This document shows positions 9,481 through 21,950 of a DNA stretch of 64,000 nucleotides, piece after piece. The stretch's first letter is position 1; every line of letters starts with the position of its first letter. Source of the stretch: Prunella strophiata (Eukaryota; Chordata; Aves; Passeriformes; Prunellidae). Made by a program: the position numbers and the translations under genes. Under the pieces are notes generated by a model. It did no database searches, was not told the origin of the DNA, and saw only the letters and a list, made by a program, of their open reading frames with translations. Location: NCBI GenBank assembly GCA_036583965.1, contig JAZBQD010000030.1, forward strand, positions 110,992,162-111,056,161, read 5' to 3'.

Positions 9481-12421
9481 CAAGGGGAGGCTGTGCCATT
9501 ATGGACTGGAGGATTTCAAAGTCTCTCCCACAGTTTTCCCTCTGGTGGTTTTTGCCTCTGGTCCTTGGGATATTGTGGATGCTGGTGTTGGTCAATTAGA
9601 ATAATTATAACTTGAGATATTTTGTTCCAGTGGTATTAAATCCATGGCTAGAATAACTTTAATAAAGTTCCTTGACCACAGATTATTTAATGTCCAGCAT
9701 AAACACTACTCTTCCTGCCTTTCCCTCTGTCTTTAGGGATGCCAGGAGTTCCTGTTTCAGGGAGAAGGTTGGTTGTAGAAGTTTGGATTGAGCTGTCCCA
9801 ATGTGAGGAGAATCCCACTTGGAATACCAGACCATCATTTCTCTGGGAAGCTTTCCAGCATTTCCCTCTCTGCTAGGGGAACACTTCCAGAGGGGTATTT
9901 TTAGTAGCTGGGAGTACAAAGAGCACACAGCCAGTCGTGTGGATGGTGCCTGGCTGACACCATGGAGCTGGCACAGTGATTCCTGCACGTTTTCCCACTT
10001 TCCCACTCACTTTTTTCAGCCTGGAATTATGTCAGCACCCACAGTTTGTAATCAGTGGGATCAGCACGAGCATCAGGGAAGACACAGTCAGGCTCTTACC
10101 CTGATGCTTGAGGCTACTGGGCAGAGTTTGTCTTCCAGATCTGTATGAGAAAGTGCAGAACCTCCTCCCAGCTGCTGTTGCCACCCTCCTCCCAAAATCT
10201 GCCTGAGATCTGTCAGCTGATCTGCTCACAGGCTCCTGGAACCCTGAAAACTAATGCAGAGTGCTGGCAGAAAGCAAGGCAGGGAGTGGCTGCCAGAGCA
10301 GCTGATCTGGCAGATCTTTGGTAGCACAGGGGAGAGCAGGGAGGTGGAAAACCACGGAGAATGGGCCAGGAGAATTTTTTAATGAAGTTTGCTGTTGTAG
10401 CTGTTCAGACTAACAAAAAACCAGTGGAACTATTTCTCATTGGCTCACATTCCTGTGGCTTCCTTTATATTAACATGCATCCAGTTGAGCAGAAAACTGA
10501 TTTCTCTTCATATCATTCCCCCCCAAAACCAGCTCTTTCAGCTGCAAATCCTTTTTCCTTTCCATCAATTTTCTCATCAATTTAGCAGCTGTGCCAATTG
10601 CAGAGCTGCATTCTGAGAACAAGAAAATGAAACCAGCCCTGTTCAGTGGGATCCCACTCTGGTGTCAGTGACTGGAATTGCACTCCTGGTGAGGCTGATT
10701 TGCCTTTCTGTGTGGAAAGAGGTTTTACAGCCCTGCCATGGAGTTAAATGATGAGAAAGGCACCCTCAGCAGATGTTTGGGATGGTGATCACAGGACTCT
10801 CACCATGTGCTTGTAATGAAAATGTTACAACTTGTGGCTTCTGGCAAGGTGTAAATGTTTGCAAAATATGGCCTTAGATACTTAAAATAAGGCATCCAGT
10901 AATTCAAATAAAAACAAACCAAAAGAAGTTCATGTCATTGGGGAGACTGTAATCTTGACTGCTATTTTTACAAGAGAAACTGACAGAAATGCAATATAAC
11001 TAAAACTTTTAGGCAATGGCCCCAGGAAGCAAATTTGAGGACGCTGGATTGATGCTGCCACATGTGAATGGGAAGAATGCTGCTTTGGAGGGAATGCATG
11101 GAGGAATTTTGCAATCACACTGGGGAACACTTGGAGGAGCACCAACAGCTGGGAACAGCTGGGAATTCCTACCTCACCTTCCACACAGATTCTGTGGGAG
11201 AATATTCCAAGACTAGGAGGAAATTCTGACTTCAGTTTACCTGGAAAACAACACTGACTTCAGTTTACCTGGAAAATAACACTTTTTTAAAAATAAACTT
11301 TTTTTTTTTTCAATAATTTTTTTAAAAATAAACTTCAGTTTACCTGCACCTAGAGCTTTGATAAGCCCCACCTGCATGAAGCCCTTCAACAAGGGCTTAT
11401 ACCTGGTTTTTTTTTCCTTCATTCCTGGTTATTCTGGATTTTTGTTTGTATTGACAGCTATTACTAATATGGAAAGACAGTGAAGAGGTGATGTCATGAG
11501 AACTTCTGCTGAGGTTTTTTTTTTTTTTTTTTTTTTTTCTCTAAGATCAGGGCCTCAGCAGGTGCAGATTTTAACAAATTGTTTTTAGTGGCAGAGTTTT
11601 ATTCCCTTTCAGGGATAAGAATTTTAAGTTTAAATTAGGATTTGTAGGAATCTTTACAGAAAAAAGGAAACTTTTATTGTTTCTAAGGTGTTTTCCTTAA
11701 TACACTGGTGTCATCATGATGGTTATTGTATTTTACAGTTTTTAAATAGTATTAAATGTGCTCAAAAAGAAAACAAAAAATCTGATTCTGCAGAAAATTA
11801 CAGGCAGACTCTGTGGATGTAATAGCAATAATATACCAGACTTTTTAATATAGCTGGTTTGGCTCTTGTGTATCCTGCTCTTTAGTCTTAGCACTGTAAT
11901 CAAGTGTAATTACAGGTGTAGACATTTTAATTAAAGGTGAATGAGTTTTAATTAAAGGTGAAAAAAGTAGAATTGGACCAACATTAACAATGTCTCTGTG
12001 ACCTAAGCTGAGGAGTGCCATGGTATATAAGAAAGATATAAAGAAAATAAGAAAATACTGATTTTGATAAAATTTTCCTATTGAATCTATGAAATGCCTT
12101 TGTGCAGAAAGTTGTGCTTTAAAGCACTGAGGTGTTGCTGCATTTGTGGGACAGTGGGAAATCTGTTTGCCACTGAGATTTGCAAGTTTTATTTGGTGCA
12201 TTATCAGTAGATAGCAATTAGCAGCTTCTCTGCTCAGGCTGCTCACAGAGTTATGAAGTTACTGCATTTGTTGGCACAACTGTGATGTGAAATACTTGAT
12301 ATTGGCATTTTCTTTTCCTTTCCTAACTTCAGCATTCTTTGGATTTGGGGAGTTTTTGCTCAGTTTACTCCTGAACAATGTGTCCCACTGTCCTTGTAAG
12401 CATGAGATTATCACAGTATAA
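9481..12421. other. intergenic, no gene recognised
   Basis: Unique sequence. Minor features are a short tandem repeat of a TGACTTCAGTTTACCTGGAA phrase around 11228-11275, with the phrase again near 11332, and a T-run at 11515-11539. No open frame shows a recognisable domain. Confidence 0.5.
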
Positions 12422-12590
12422 AAAAATGAAAACCACTGGAACAGATCACCCAGGGAGGGTGTGGAGCTCCCTCATGGGGATATTCCAGATCTGTCTGGAC
12501 AAAATCCTGCTGCTCTGGGAAGGTGGGACCAGATGAGCCACTGAGATCCCTCCCAACCTGAGCCCACTCTGTGATATTTGCATAACACTT
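12422..12590 (+). mobile_element. CR1 LINE 3'-end fragment
   Basis: Sense-oriented CR1 tail. It contains CACTGGAACAG, GTGGAGCTCC and GATATTCCAGA followed by CTGTCTGGAC, and ends in CTGAGATCCCTCCCAACCTG and ACTCTGTGATAT, the standard 3' terminus. Confidence 0.8.
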
Positions 12591-14034
12591 GTGACCTTGA
12601 ATTACAAGTTTTCTTTCTCTTTCTTGGGTCTAAAATTATATTTTTTCACAAAGATTCAACTTCTCCTGTGTTGTAAGACCATATCTGAAAAATTTTTATT
12701 CATCCAATTCAATGATAAATGTGTAGTTTGTAGCCAGATCTAGCAGTGTTTATTGTTGGTCTGAAAAAAGGGCAACAAAATCTGATATTTCCTTGGTTTG
12801 TTGGAAATGTTTGGGAATTTTTCTTTGCTAAAGAGAAATCAGACATTTACACCCAGCTCTTCATGGAAGTTTGATATTCAAACATTGCCAAGATTAGTTT
12901 CAACTAAAAATGGTTTGTACCTTGGCCACTTTTTAATGTCCTGTGCTAAATAAAATAATTTATCCATTCTGTGCTATTTCTGTGCCAAGCAAACCAAGAC
13001 AAGAGCAGTTGCTATATTTTTATTGACAATGTTAACATAAATACTGATGCCTTTATAATTTTTTTCCTGCATCTTGAGGGTGTTCACTCTTGATGAGAAG
13101 TTCTATTTATAGATTGATATATGTCTATATAAATTCCTATTGATATGACATTATGGGGAAGCACCTTCTGTCCCTTTCCATCTCCCGTGGCGTAACTCTT
13201 GAGCAAGACAGTTCTTAGAGAAAAAAAACAGTGCAGGAAATCGTTTATCTGGTCCACAGTATTTTTTTTTTTTCATGAGTTTTGCTCTTTCATTTAAGTG
13301 ATATAACTGAAAAAATAATAGCAAAGAAAAAACCACTGAATTGAGTTACTGAAAAACTGGGAAACTGAACAGTTTTGCAAACCTCATATGGGCAAATCTG
13401 ACTGTTGGTTTTGAAATAGTGAACTACTGATCAATACAAAAAATTCATTTTTCAGAAGCCTTTGATCATATTTTTCCTTATGTCTCTCTATGTCTTTCAG
13501 AGATTCATAGCTTATCATCCTTAAATCCCATTCTCTATTATCTATGGTTTTTTCATATCAAAGTTTGTGATTACATTAATGACATAAACCATCTTTTTGA
13601 GGTTAAGAACAAACACTAATGAGGATGAAAATATTTCCAAGCAAGGACAATGTCAGACCAAGTGTTTACAAAGATGTTTTATTTCTCATGTGTGTCATAC
13701 CTAGAATTACAATCAGTGTGATATTGGAGTAGTTTATTATCAGTAATTTATTGGAATAAATACACTGCAGTGGTGGAGCAAAGTCAGTTCTGTTTTCTGA
13801 TGGATGCCTACAGTCCATGCTTTGCTTTATTAAAGCAAAGTCCATGCCTTACTGGGTCTATAATAATTTCCAGTTTCCTCTTAACATTTCAGATAGGATG
13901 TTTGAAAATATCCTTTTGACCCTAAATTTAGAATATCTATATTCACATAATGCCCTGAAACCTCTCTTTTCATTATTTTTTCCTTAAAAGAAATAAGGAA
14001 TGACAAACAAATTCTGTTTATAGAGAAAGGTAGT
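12591..14034. other. intergenic, AT-rich, no gene recognised
   Basis: Strongly AT-rich unique sequence. No supported coding, RNA or repeat feature beyond homopolymers. Confidence 0.5.
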
Positions 14035-14221
14035 TCTGTTTTTAAATCAATCTGTGAGAACCTCTAAATAAAAATTTTATTTACAAGTGGATTACACATG
14101 TAGTAATGTGACAGTAATGTACACCCATTGTCTGTGTTTTAACAACCAAATTCTGTTGTTAAATCAATCTGTGAGAACCTCTAAATATTTTTTTTTATTT
14201 ACAAGTGGATTACACATGTAA
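14035..14221. repeat. local duplication, two ~65-bp copies 117 bp apart
   Basis: The phrase AAATCAATCTGTGAGAACCT followed by CTAAATA, a T-run, TTTACAAGTGGATTACACATG occurs at about 14043-14102 and again at about 14160-14221. The copies differ mainly in the length of the A/T run. Confidence 0.9.
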
Positions 14222-15434
14222 CACCCCATTGTCATCTTTTTAAAGCTGTGAGCCTAAGCATATAATACAGATAATTATTTATGGTAACTTTTGGATTGTC
14301 TGCATAGTTTGATTACAAACTATTGTTACAAACAAACCTTGTTGCCATTATGTCTGATATCTTACAGGAATCAGATTCCTTGCAGTGGTTAATTTTGATA
14401 CTGATGGCCTTTAATGCACATCAATCAGCCTTTACTCACCTTTACTGCCATGATTGGTCAATTTAACTTAAAAATTAGGAAGGTTTAGAGAAAGTTCAAA
14501 GCCCTCAAAATTTTGCTGCCTGTCACTAAGCACAGTCTTTGCTTGAAAAACAGGCTTAAACCCCAGCTAATTGATTTAATATTCCATTTTTTTTTTTGTA
14601 TTGGTTAGTGGGCAGTTTGGGCTGGTGGAACCCTTGAGTCCACAGCACTCTGCAAAATCCTTTTCCTACATGTTTTCTCAAGTTCCAGCTATGTAGTGAA
14701 TTTTATTAATTAGAAGAATGTTTCCCAACTTAGTGGGCAGGCTCTCCACCAGCCCCAGGAGGTGGGGTAGGGCACACTGTGAGAGAGGAGAATTTGAGGG
14801 CAGGGAAAACTGCTTACCATCCCCACCCACCTGCAAATGTGTTCCCACAGCAATGAATATAATTCTCTTTGAAAAATCACCCATGCAGCTTCCCCTGACA
14901 CTTGTGGCACCTCTCACTGGGTCAGGTTCAGTTCCCCCACACCTCAATCTCAAAAACAGCCCTAAAAAATTTCTCTCCTGTTTACACATAAAGAATATTT
15001 AAGAAAGTTCCATTGAAGCACTCAAAGTTTGGTGCCAGCGAATTAAAATGAGTTTAAGCCCCGCATGGTTGCTCTGATTAAGAGGTTTTCCATCTGTCTA
15101 GCTCAATATTTTAGTTGACTCACCTTTGGGTGCCTCTATGTTTCCATATACACAGGACCTTGGATTTCTCAGATCCTGTTTCAAGCCCTTCCGAGGAAAT
15201 AAGGGCTTGTCTGCCTCGGGGAGCTGTTGTGAAACACACGGGAGTGTGAATTTGAAATGCAGCACTTTGCCTGCATTAACTCCTTGTGGGAATGCTCTGT
15301 TCTGCACACAGAATGCTCAGCAGCTTCCTGTAATCCACTCTGCTAAAATTAGAATGACTAAAACCAGGTAATCCTAAATAAAATAGGGTGTTTAAATGTA
15401 TGGATTTTTTTCTTTGAACAACCTGAATGGTATT
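14222..15434. other. intergenic, no gene recognised
   Basis: Unique sequence. Open frames of 60-103 codons at 14678-15371 overlap each other on both strands and lack domains or splice context. Confidence 0.5.
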
Positions 15435-16060
15435 TGTCAGAACCTAGCACATCCCTCTGGCTGCCCTGGGTGGCTCCAGCCCCTGGCAGGGGGCTCAGAG
15501 ACCTTGGCACAGAGCCCAAGACCCCTGTGCCTTTGATTTGAGCCATGGAAAAAATTACCAACCTTATATGAAGAGTTGCAAGCCACACAAATTAAGTAGA
15601 GTAAGAGTTAGTTTATCACAGGGTGAAAAAGTAGAATTTTGGGATTTTTAGAATGAGGGTTCAGGGGTCAAGATGGAGGAATTTGGGTGTGTTCTGTCCT
15701 TCTTTCTCCTTCTTCACAGCCTCCATCTTCTGGGTGATGGTGGCACTTTTGGATTGGTTTAGAGTAGAGTTGGACTGTGTAACACAGGTGATAGGTATTG
15801 GAAAATAACTGTAAATAATGTACAGGTAGTTTTTAGTATAAAAAGACAACACCACCCCAGAGGTGGGCAGTGTGCCTGGGACTGACCTGCTGAACAGAGC
15901 TGGGCTGGTCAGAGAAAGAATGGAATAGATAAGGAAAAATAAACAACCTTGGAGACTTCAAATGAAGAGTCCTGACTCCTTCTTTGGTTCTTGGGCTGCG
16001 AAAAAGAGACTCTCAAACATCTTCGGGGTCATCTCAAGCTCCTGAGAGACCTGGCCAACA
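15435..16060 (+). mobile_element. solo LTR with 5-bp target duplication
   Basis: A 626-bp element starting TGTCAGAACC and ending GGCCAACA, so the termini form the usual TGT...ACA inverted repeat. It is flanked on both sides by the direct repeat GTATT (15430-15434 and 16061-16065). It has a TATAAAA box (15837-15843) and an AATAAA signal (15938-15943) in the right order for U3-R-U5. No internal retroviral sequence lies beside it, so it is a solo LTR left by recombination between two LTRs. A 5-bp duplication fits a class II-like or related endogenous retrovirus; the exact family is not assigned. The first 150 bp are repeated in inverse orientation at 1-152. Confidence 0.93.
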
Positions 16061-16065
16061 GTATT

Positions 16066-18414
16066 TACATTTTAATCAGCTGTTATCATCCTAAGGAGTT
16101 CCAGCTATTTCCCATTTCCTGTCCCTGGTGTTTTTAATTTGGTTGAAAACAGTTCCTTGCCCCAAATTCAGTGTGTAGCCTTACAAAGTTGTGCCAGCAC
16201 AGCAGAGAGGCTGAGGGTCAGAATGTTGGGAACTGAGGGTTGCAGTTTGAATTTGAATGGCAGCACCCTGCTTCTCACTGCAGAAATGCAATATACAGCC
16301 CACTTTCACTCTCAGGTGAGGGATTTTTGTGGACTGAGGCAGAGGATAATTAAGGTTTAGTCCCCCCTTGTCACATAAGTCCTGACTCGTGGGGTGCTGC
16401 ATCCTGACCAAATATAAACCCACATAAACCCAAATCAGTTTCATCACTGTGCAGCCCTCCCATTTCTGTTGGCATTACCTGCACTGCCCTCATAAACCTT
16501 GAGTAGGAGCAGGGAGAAGTGAAGGGAGGGGACAAGGTAAAAATATACAGAGAAATAAAGCAACAGAAATGCAAGAGCAGGAACAGCCCTGCTCAGAAGA
16601 ATGAGGAGCATTCACTCAATTAGTCTGGACAGATTTTTCAGCTCTGAAATGGTGAGTGAGAATGCAGGAGCTGGTTTGTGTTGTGGATGCTGCAAAATTT
16701 TCAGCATTTTTGTAGTTGATGTAATTGTCTCTGTGCTGGGGTGAGTTAATTAAATGTTACTGCAATATTTACTGGTGTCTGTTTGGTTTTTAAAAACACT
16801 TAATACTATGTTCCTGTCAGTTGATTTTCTGCCAAAACCATCTTGTCTTCTCCATGCCTCTATTTTGGTTTATGTTACCTCCAGTAACCCAGTGTGGTTT
16901 TATGAACATGTTGCTCTTCATTCCTCTGATAAGGAGGAAGAAACTGTTACAAATTAAAAAAAAAAAAAAAAAGGTTGTTTATTGTCACTGGAAAGATAGT
17001 TAATAAAAAAAATTAAAACATACTATCTCAATGAGTATTTCACATATAAATATTTCTTATAAAATTCACTTAGTGCCCTATGTGTATAGGAACTTGTGAG
17101 AGATATTTTTTCACCTATCTGAAATAGTTGCAGAAACATTTCTATTTTATGGGCAGACAACTTAAGCAGGACAGTTCCTGTCATCCATGGGCAGCTCCCA
17201 ACTCAGAGTACCTGGGAGTTGAACAGGGCTGGGTTTCCTCATGATTCTGCTGGTGGGTGCAGACATAAACCATTCCAGAAGATTCCTGACTTATTTCTAC
17301 CATCCAGCATCAGGGTTTTCTCCCTTCTGGTAACATTTCATGGTGACCTCACTCTTCCTTCTGTCCACCTGAGCCTTTCAAATCAAACACACCCACCCAC
17401 TGCTGTCCCAGTTTTTCTCAGCTCTGTGGTAAGAAAGAGCATTTTTAATGCATTCTCTATATTGCAAACTACCTCCTGTGCTAAAATTATTGTCGTGGCT
17501 TCAAAGGTGATGCCCTGCCCGTGGCTGTATTGGAGCCACATTCCACTGACAGCCTTTCATAGCAGATGCCTGGATTGTTTGAGTAAGGGCTAAACTATGG
17601 GCTGCATTTGCTGTGCATGCCATTCAGCTCCAGACCCGGGGAGGGTGGGAGCAGAGCCTCTCCAGATGAAAAGCTGGAGGATAATAAGGCAATTTGTGGG
17701 ACTCTGCTCCTGGAACAGATGGTTCTCTGCTTGCTCTAAACGAATCTGTTTGGCTTTGTTTTGTAAAATGTGTCAGCAGAGCCCACATTTCATTGGAATC
17801 CTCTTGGTGAAGCCCCAAGATATCTTTCTCTTCAATTTATGGGCTGAAGTTGCTTTTTGGGGTAGCTATTAATGCCAAAATCCCATCAGTGGGTGCAAGG
17901 CAACACAAATGTGAAATATGTTCATTTTTCTTCTGGAGATCAGCTGACAGATGCATTATTTTTTGTCTGGAGAACTCAACTCACTCCAGCAACCTGAGAG
18001 TGAAAAATTTCCAGTCCTTAAGAGGAGCAAAAATCACACATCATTGGGATCATAACTTTAGAAAATAAAGCCCATTAGGACAGGTGAAGGGACTCCTCTG
18101 GCTCTACAGCCTAAATATGGGAATTGGAAAAAGTCAGATGTGGAAGAAAAGGAATATGGGGTGTCTTCAAAGATGTTTAGGAACAATGAAAACATTTGAT
18201 CCCCTTGCCTGTGCTAGAAAAGATGAGAAGTAATGAGCATCAGTTACAAGAGAGGTGCAAAATCTATTGTAGGCAAGGTTTCAGGATTTCCTGTCTTTTA
18301 ATAAAGATTTGAGGGTTCTGACCCTTTACTGAGCACATGAATCTGTAGCTCAGAACTCTGTGCCAGGAAATTGCCGGGATTCCATGCACTGGAGTGGATG
18401 TGGGCTGTGATCAA
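16066..18414. other. intergenic, no gene recognised
   Basis: Unique sequence with a poly-A run (16957-16972). Open frames of up to 124 codons at 17219-17872 have no recognised domains and no supporting splice pattern. Confidence 0.5.
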
Positions 18415-18496
18415 GGTTTCTTCTTCTTCTTCTTCTTCTTCTTCTTCTTCTTCTTCTTCTTCTTCTTCTTCTTCTTCTTCTTCTTTCTTCTTCTTT
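18415..18496. repeat. (TTC)n trinucleotide array, first block
   Basis: About 25 uninterrupted TTC units (GAA on the minus strand), ending in TTTCTTCTTTC variants. Confidence 0.95.
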
Positions 18497-18670
18497 CTGG
18501 GAGGAGGCGTCGGATGGAGGATGAGGGAGGAGGAGGAGGGGTAAGGGAAGATGACTAGGATCTTCTTCTTCTTCTTACCGAGTGAGGGCAGAGGGGCGAG
18601 GCGGTAGAGAGGCTTCTTCGTCTTCTGCGTAATTTTAGTATGTCTTCGTTTATTCTTCGTCTCTTCTTAT
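18497..18670. other. interrupted G/A- and T/C-rich segment between two TTC arrays
   Basis: About 170 bp of purine-rich sequence (GGAGGAGG, GAGGGAGG) with short islands of TTC and unusual CpG content. It separates the two arrays and looks unlike the surrounding AT-rich DNA. It may be degenerate repeat or a poorly resolved assembly stretch. Confidence 0.6.
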
Positions 18671-18772
18671 TAGTGATTATTCTTCTTCTTATTCTTCTTC
18701 TTCTTCTTCTTCTTCTTCTTCTTCTTCTTCTTCTTCTTCTTCTTCTTCTTCTTCTTCTTTCTTCTTCTTCTT

Positions 18773-18803
<31 letters not shown>

Positions 18804-18824
18804 TTCTTATTCTCTTTCTTCTTG
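18671..18824. repeat. (TTC)n trinucleotide array, second block
   Basis: About 45 TTC units with one TTTC slip and TTATTC variants at the ends. The poly-Leu/Ser and poly-Lys/Arg open frames seen here are translations of the repeat. Confidence 0.95.
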
Positions 18825-21455
18825 AGAGAACTTCCTGATGAAGAGCAGGAATGGACTCACTCTGCACCCACTTGGTTACATGAGCTAGGCAAGTCCTTTT
18901 TGGTAAATGAATTTTGTGTATTCATTTCTGAGATCTAAAGATGTCCAAAGTATCACTTTAGTTCTTATCATCAAGAATATTTTCTTTCCCTGCCTCCTGT
19001 TCTTGAATTTGCATTTAGTCCTCTTGATTCTTTAGCCTTTGATTGGGTGCAGGCTATGACTTCACCTTTCTAAAAAGGGAGATTTCTGCAGAGCTGTAGA
19101 TGAGAGACACTTGTGGCTGCTCCTTGCATGAGATGTTAGGACATTCCTTTACATAAGTCTGAAGTTTCCTCCTGAAAGTAGTTTTTTAGCTCTATTTACA
19201 CCTAAACATAAAACCACTTGGGATTTTCCCCTTGTCACACGTCAACAGTCAGAGCTTTCTACTTCTGCTGTTAAAACTTGCACTGTGTCCACAGCATCAG
19301 AGAGTTCCTGAGCTCAGGAGGTGTGAGGACAGAGCTTTTTAAATGCAAAGATTGTCTGGTGGCTTGCTGATTGCTTGTGGTTAACCACAACGTGAATTTA
19401 AAGACAGAAAGTGCAAAGATTTAAACAAAATAGTCAACAAGTGGAGTTCTGGAGATGTACAGCTGACATTTACTCACTGCCCCAGAATAATCCTGATGCT
19501 CCAGGGACTGTGAAGACTGGAGATATTCCAGAACAGTCTGGACACAACCCTGTGCCATGGACATTTGCAGGGTTAAATGTCCTGTGGTGTTTGCAACACT
19601 GCTAACATGAATTTTACTTTTTAAAGAAGTAGTTTGTGTATTTCTAAAAACATAACAGTCAGCATAAGTATGTGATCTCTTCTTCTGCTTCTGCATATGA
19701 AAGCACAGTTCTCATGTGCAGCTTTTTTATTTTTTGGTTGGTTGATTTAGGTTGTTTAGGTGTATTTGAAGGAAGGTGTAGGGTTAGCTGGAGATGGAGA
19801 TGGAGGCACTTAAGAACCCCTCACAAAAAAAAAGGTTGTAGCATCTCCTGCTTGTGAGGGATGGTCAACAACACTGAGTATTTTTATCATGCACAGAATC
19901 AAGTTTCAGAAAACAGCAAGGGGTTATGCTCTCATTTCTGTTTATATTTTTAAGATTTTCAATTAATGTGTGTGTGTAATTTAATAAATATTTCTACTTG
20001 CATAGAAGTCAATTGCATGAGAGCAGAGTTTGCTCCAGGAAGGTTGTTGTGTTCAGGAAACACAGAAATTCTCTTGCCTGTGTGTTTGTGAGTATTTTCT
20101 TCACCAGAAGAAAATTTTCTTCCCTACCTCAGCTGTGTATTACTTGCTGTGCTTTCCTGCAAGCTAAAAAGGGAGGGACAGGTGGTGGTTTTGTTTTGGT
20201 TTTAAGTGCTTGGAATATATTTAGGATTTGTGGATGTTTTGGAGATGGAAGGTGGGTGTGTTGACAGAAGAGCTCAAATTTGAAATTTGTTGGTTTTTTG
20301 AACAGGTTATTATTCTGTTTAGGATATTTACTCACTGATAAACAATCCTCTTCATTTAGCCTAAACTAAATTTGTAGTGAAAAAAGAATATTGAAACGGT
20401 CTCAGTGCTATATGACTGTATTAACAAAACTGGCATACTAATTAATAACAAGTTATTAATTAACAAATCTTTCAATAGCTATTTGTATTGCCACTAAATA
20501 GTTCTGGTTCCAGTTCAGAAAAAATATTTGCTTGACAGAACAGTAAGAAACATTCTGCCAATGAAAGGCTGCTATGAGATCACATGAGGAAACATGGTAA
20601 GTTAGAGCTTCTTAAAATAAAACACACTTTTCTCAAGGTTAGATAAACTGCAGGTCAGATAAACTACAGAGTTACAAGCATTGTTATATCAGCTGAGAAA
20701 ACTGATAGATGAACCTGGGTCAGCTGTGTTACAAATGCTGCAGAAGTAAGAACTGCCTGTGCCTCTGAGGCGTGGAAATTCCATTCTTTGTGCCTTCAAA
20801 CAAAACAACAACAACAACAACAACAACAAAAACAAAAAGAAAAAAAACAAAAAAAGTTCAAGGGGCTTTTCTCTTTGGCAGTGTCTCCATGCAGATGCTC
20901 ATTCTCCTCTTGCAGCTCTGTTGGTTTGCTTCCAGAGGCAGGGCTGGCTGAGAGCCCAGGGTGTGTTCCAGCTGGGGCTGCAGCCCTGTCACCTTCGCAC
21001 AGCCCAGTCCTTCCCTGACCTAAGCACAGCCTGCCTCGGGTCCCAGCGCTCCCACGAGGCAGCGATGACTTGCTGGGAAAGAATCCCGGTGCATCTGAGC
21101 AGGAGGAAAGCTGCGCTGCTGCTGTGGGACGCAGGAAATGCAGGGAGCAGGGCGGCTCTGTGCCTTGGGAACGGGAATATTCCAGCCGTGCAGGCAGACC
21201 TGGGAGCAGTCAGCTTCTATAAACACACACAGAGCTCTGTGCAGGCTTGCTCAGTCGGGGCAGATTCTGCTTTCCAGATGCATTCTTAAGGAAACACGAT
21301 TTTTCACTGACTACAGCTCCTCACATTGATGCTTAGACACTCTGCATTTCATTAGATTAGACTCAAGGTGCTTTTGGAAAGAGATTGGAAATAAATACAA
21401 ACTGAAATTTTTTGTTGTTGTTGTTTTATTAATTAATGAAGCTGTTTAAACATGC
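18825..21455. other. intergenic; includes a short (CAA)n tract and a GC-richer island
   Basis: Mostly unique sequence. A (CAA)n tract lies at about 20804-20829. The stretch 20880-21280 is clearly richer in GC and CpG than its surroundings, but it contains no gene I recognise; a 176-codon frame there starts inside the CAA repeat. Confidence 0.5.
19485..19600 (+). mobile_element. probable CR1 relic
   Basis: Contains GATATTCCAGAACAGTCTGG and ACACAACCCTGTGCCATG, phrases typical of the sense CR1 3' region, but it lacks a clear 3' tail. Diverged, and assigned with caution. Confidence 0.45.
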
Positions 21456-21950
21456 TGTTTGTTGGTTTTGAGAGGAATAGTGGACTTGTCTTTACAAATA
21501 AGCTATGGGTCTGCTGGTAGATAAAGTTAGCACTAGGAGATAAACAAAAAACAATGGGAAGGATTCCACTGATTGATGAATAGGGAGAGATATTTACTTT
21601 TACAAATAAACTCTAGGGTTGCTAGACATTGTAAGATGAAAGAAACACTAGGAAAGATAATCCCTAAATTCTGTAAGAATTAAAAATTAAGAGGGAGGGT
21701 TATACATTAAGGGGAAATCTTCTGTATCAGGCGTTCCGGGAAGTCTGTACCTCTCAAGTACCTCAGCCAATAGGGAAAGAGAGAGGGAAATGGGAAATTG
21801 GGATAAAAAGGAGGCTGCGTCCTCCAAAAATTGGAGAGACCCCAGGGGAATGCCCCATGGACTCTCCCTTTATTGGAATAAAGTAAAAGGACCCCTCTGT
21901 CTCCTTTTTGGGCATAAACCTCTGATCTTTGTGGATTTATTTTCCAAACA
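21456..21950 (+). mobile_element. probable solo LTR (second family)
   Basis: About 495 bp from TGTTTG to CAAACA, which are inverted complements. An ATAAAAA box at 21803-21809 and AATAAA at 21878-21883 are in U3-R order, and CTGATCTTTGTGGATTTATT lies close to the end. I could not confirm a target-site duplication, so the ends may be off by a few bases. Unrelated in sequence to the LTR at 15435. Confidence 0.65.

Noticed and set aside
16957..16972. Poly-A run considered as the tail of a processed retrocopy
   Set aside because: No coding sequence resembling a spliced gene lies upstream, and no flanking target duplication is evident.
20759..21289. 176-codon frame in a GC-richer stretch
   Set aside because: It starts by reading through a CAA repeat (poly-Asn), is open in other frames and on the minus strand too, and has no recognisable domain or splice context.
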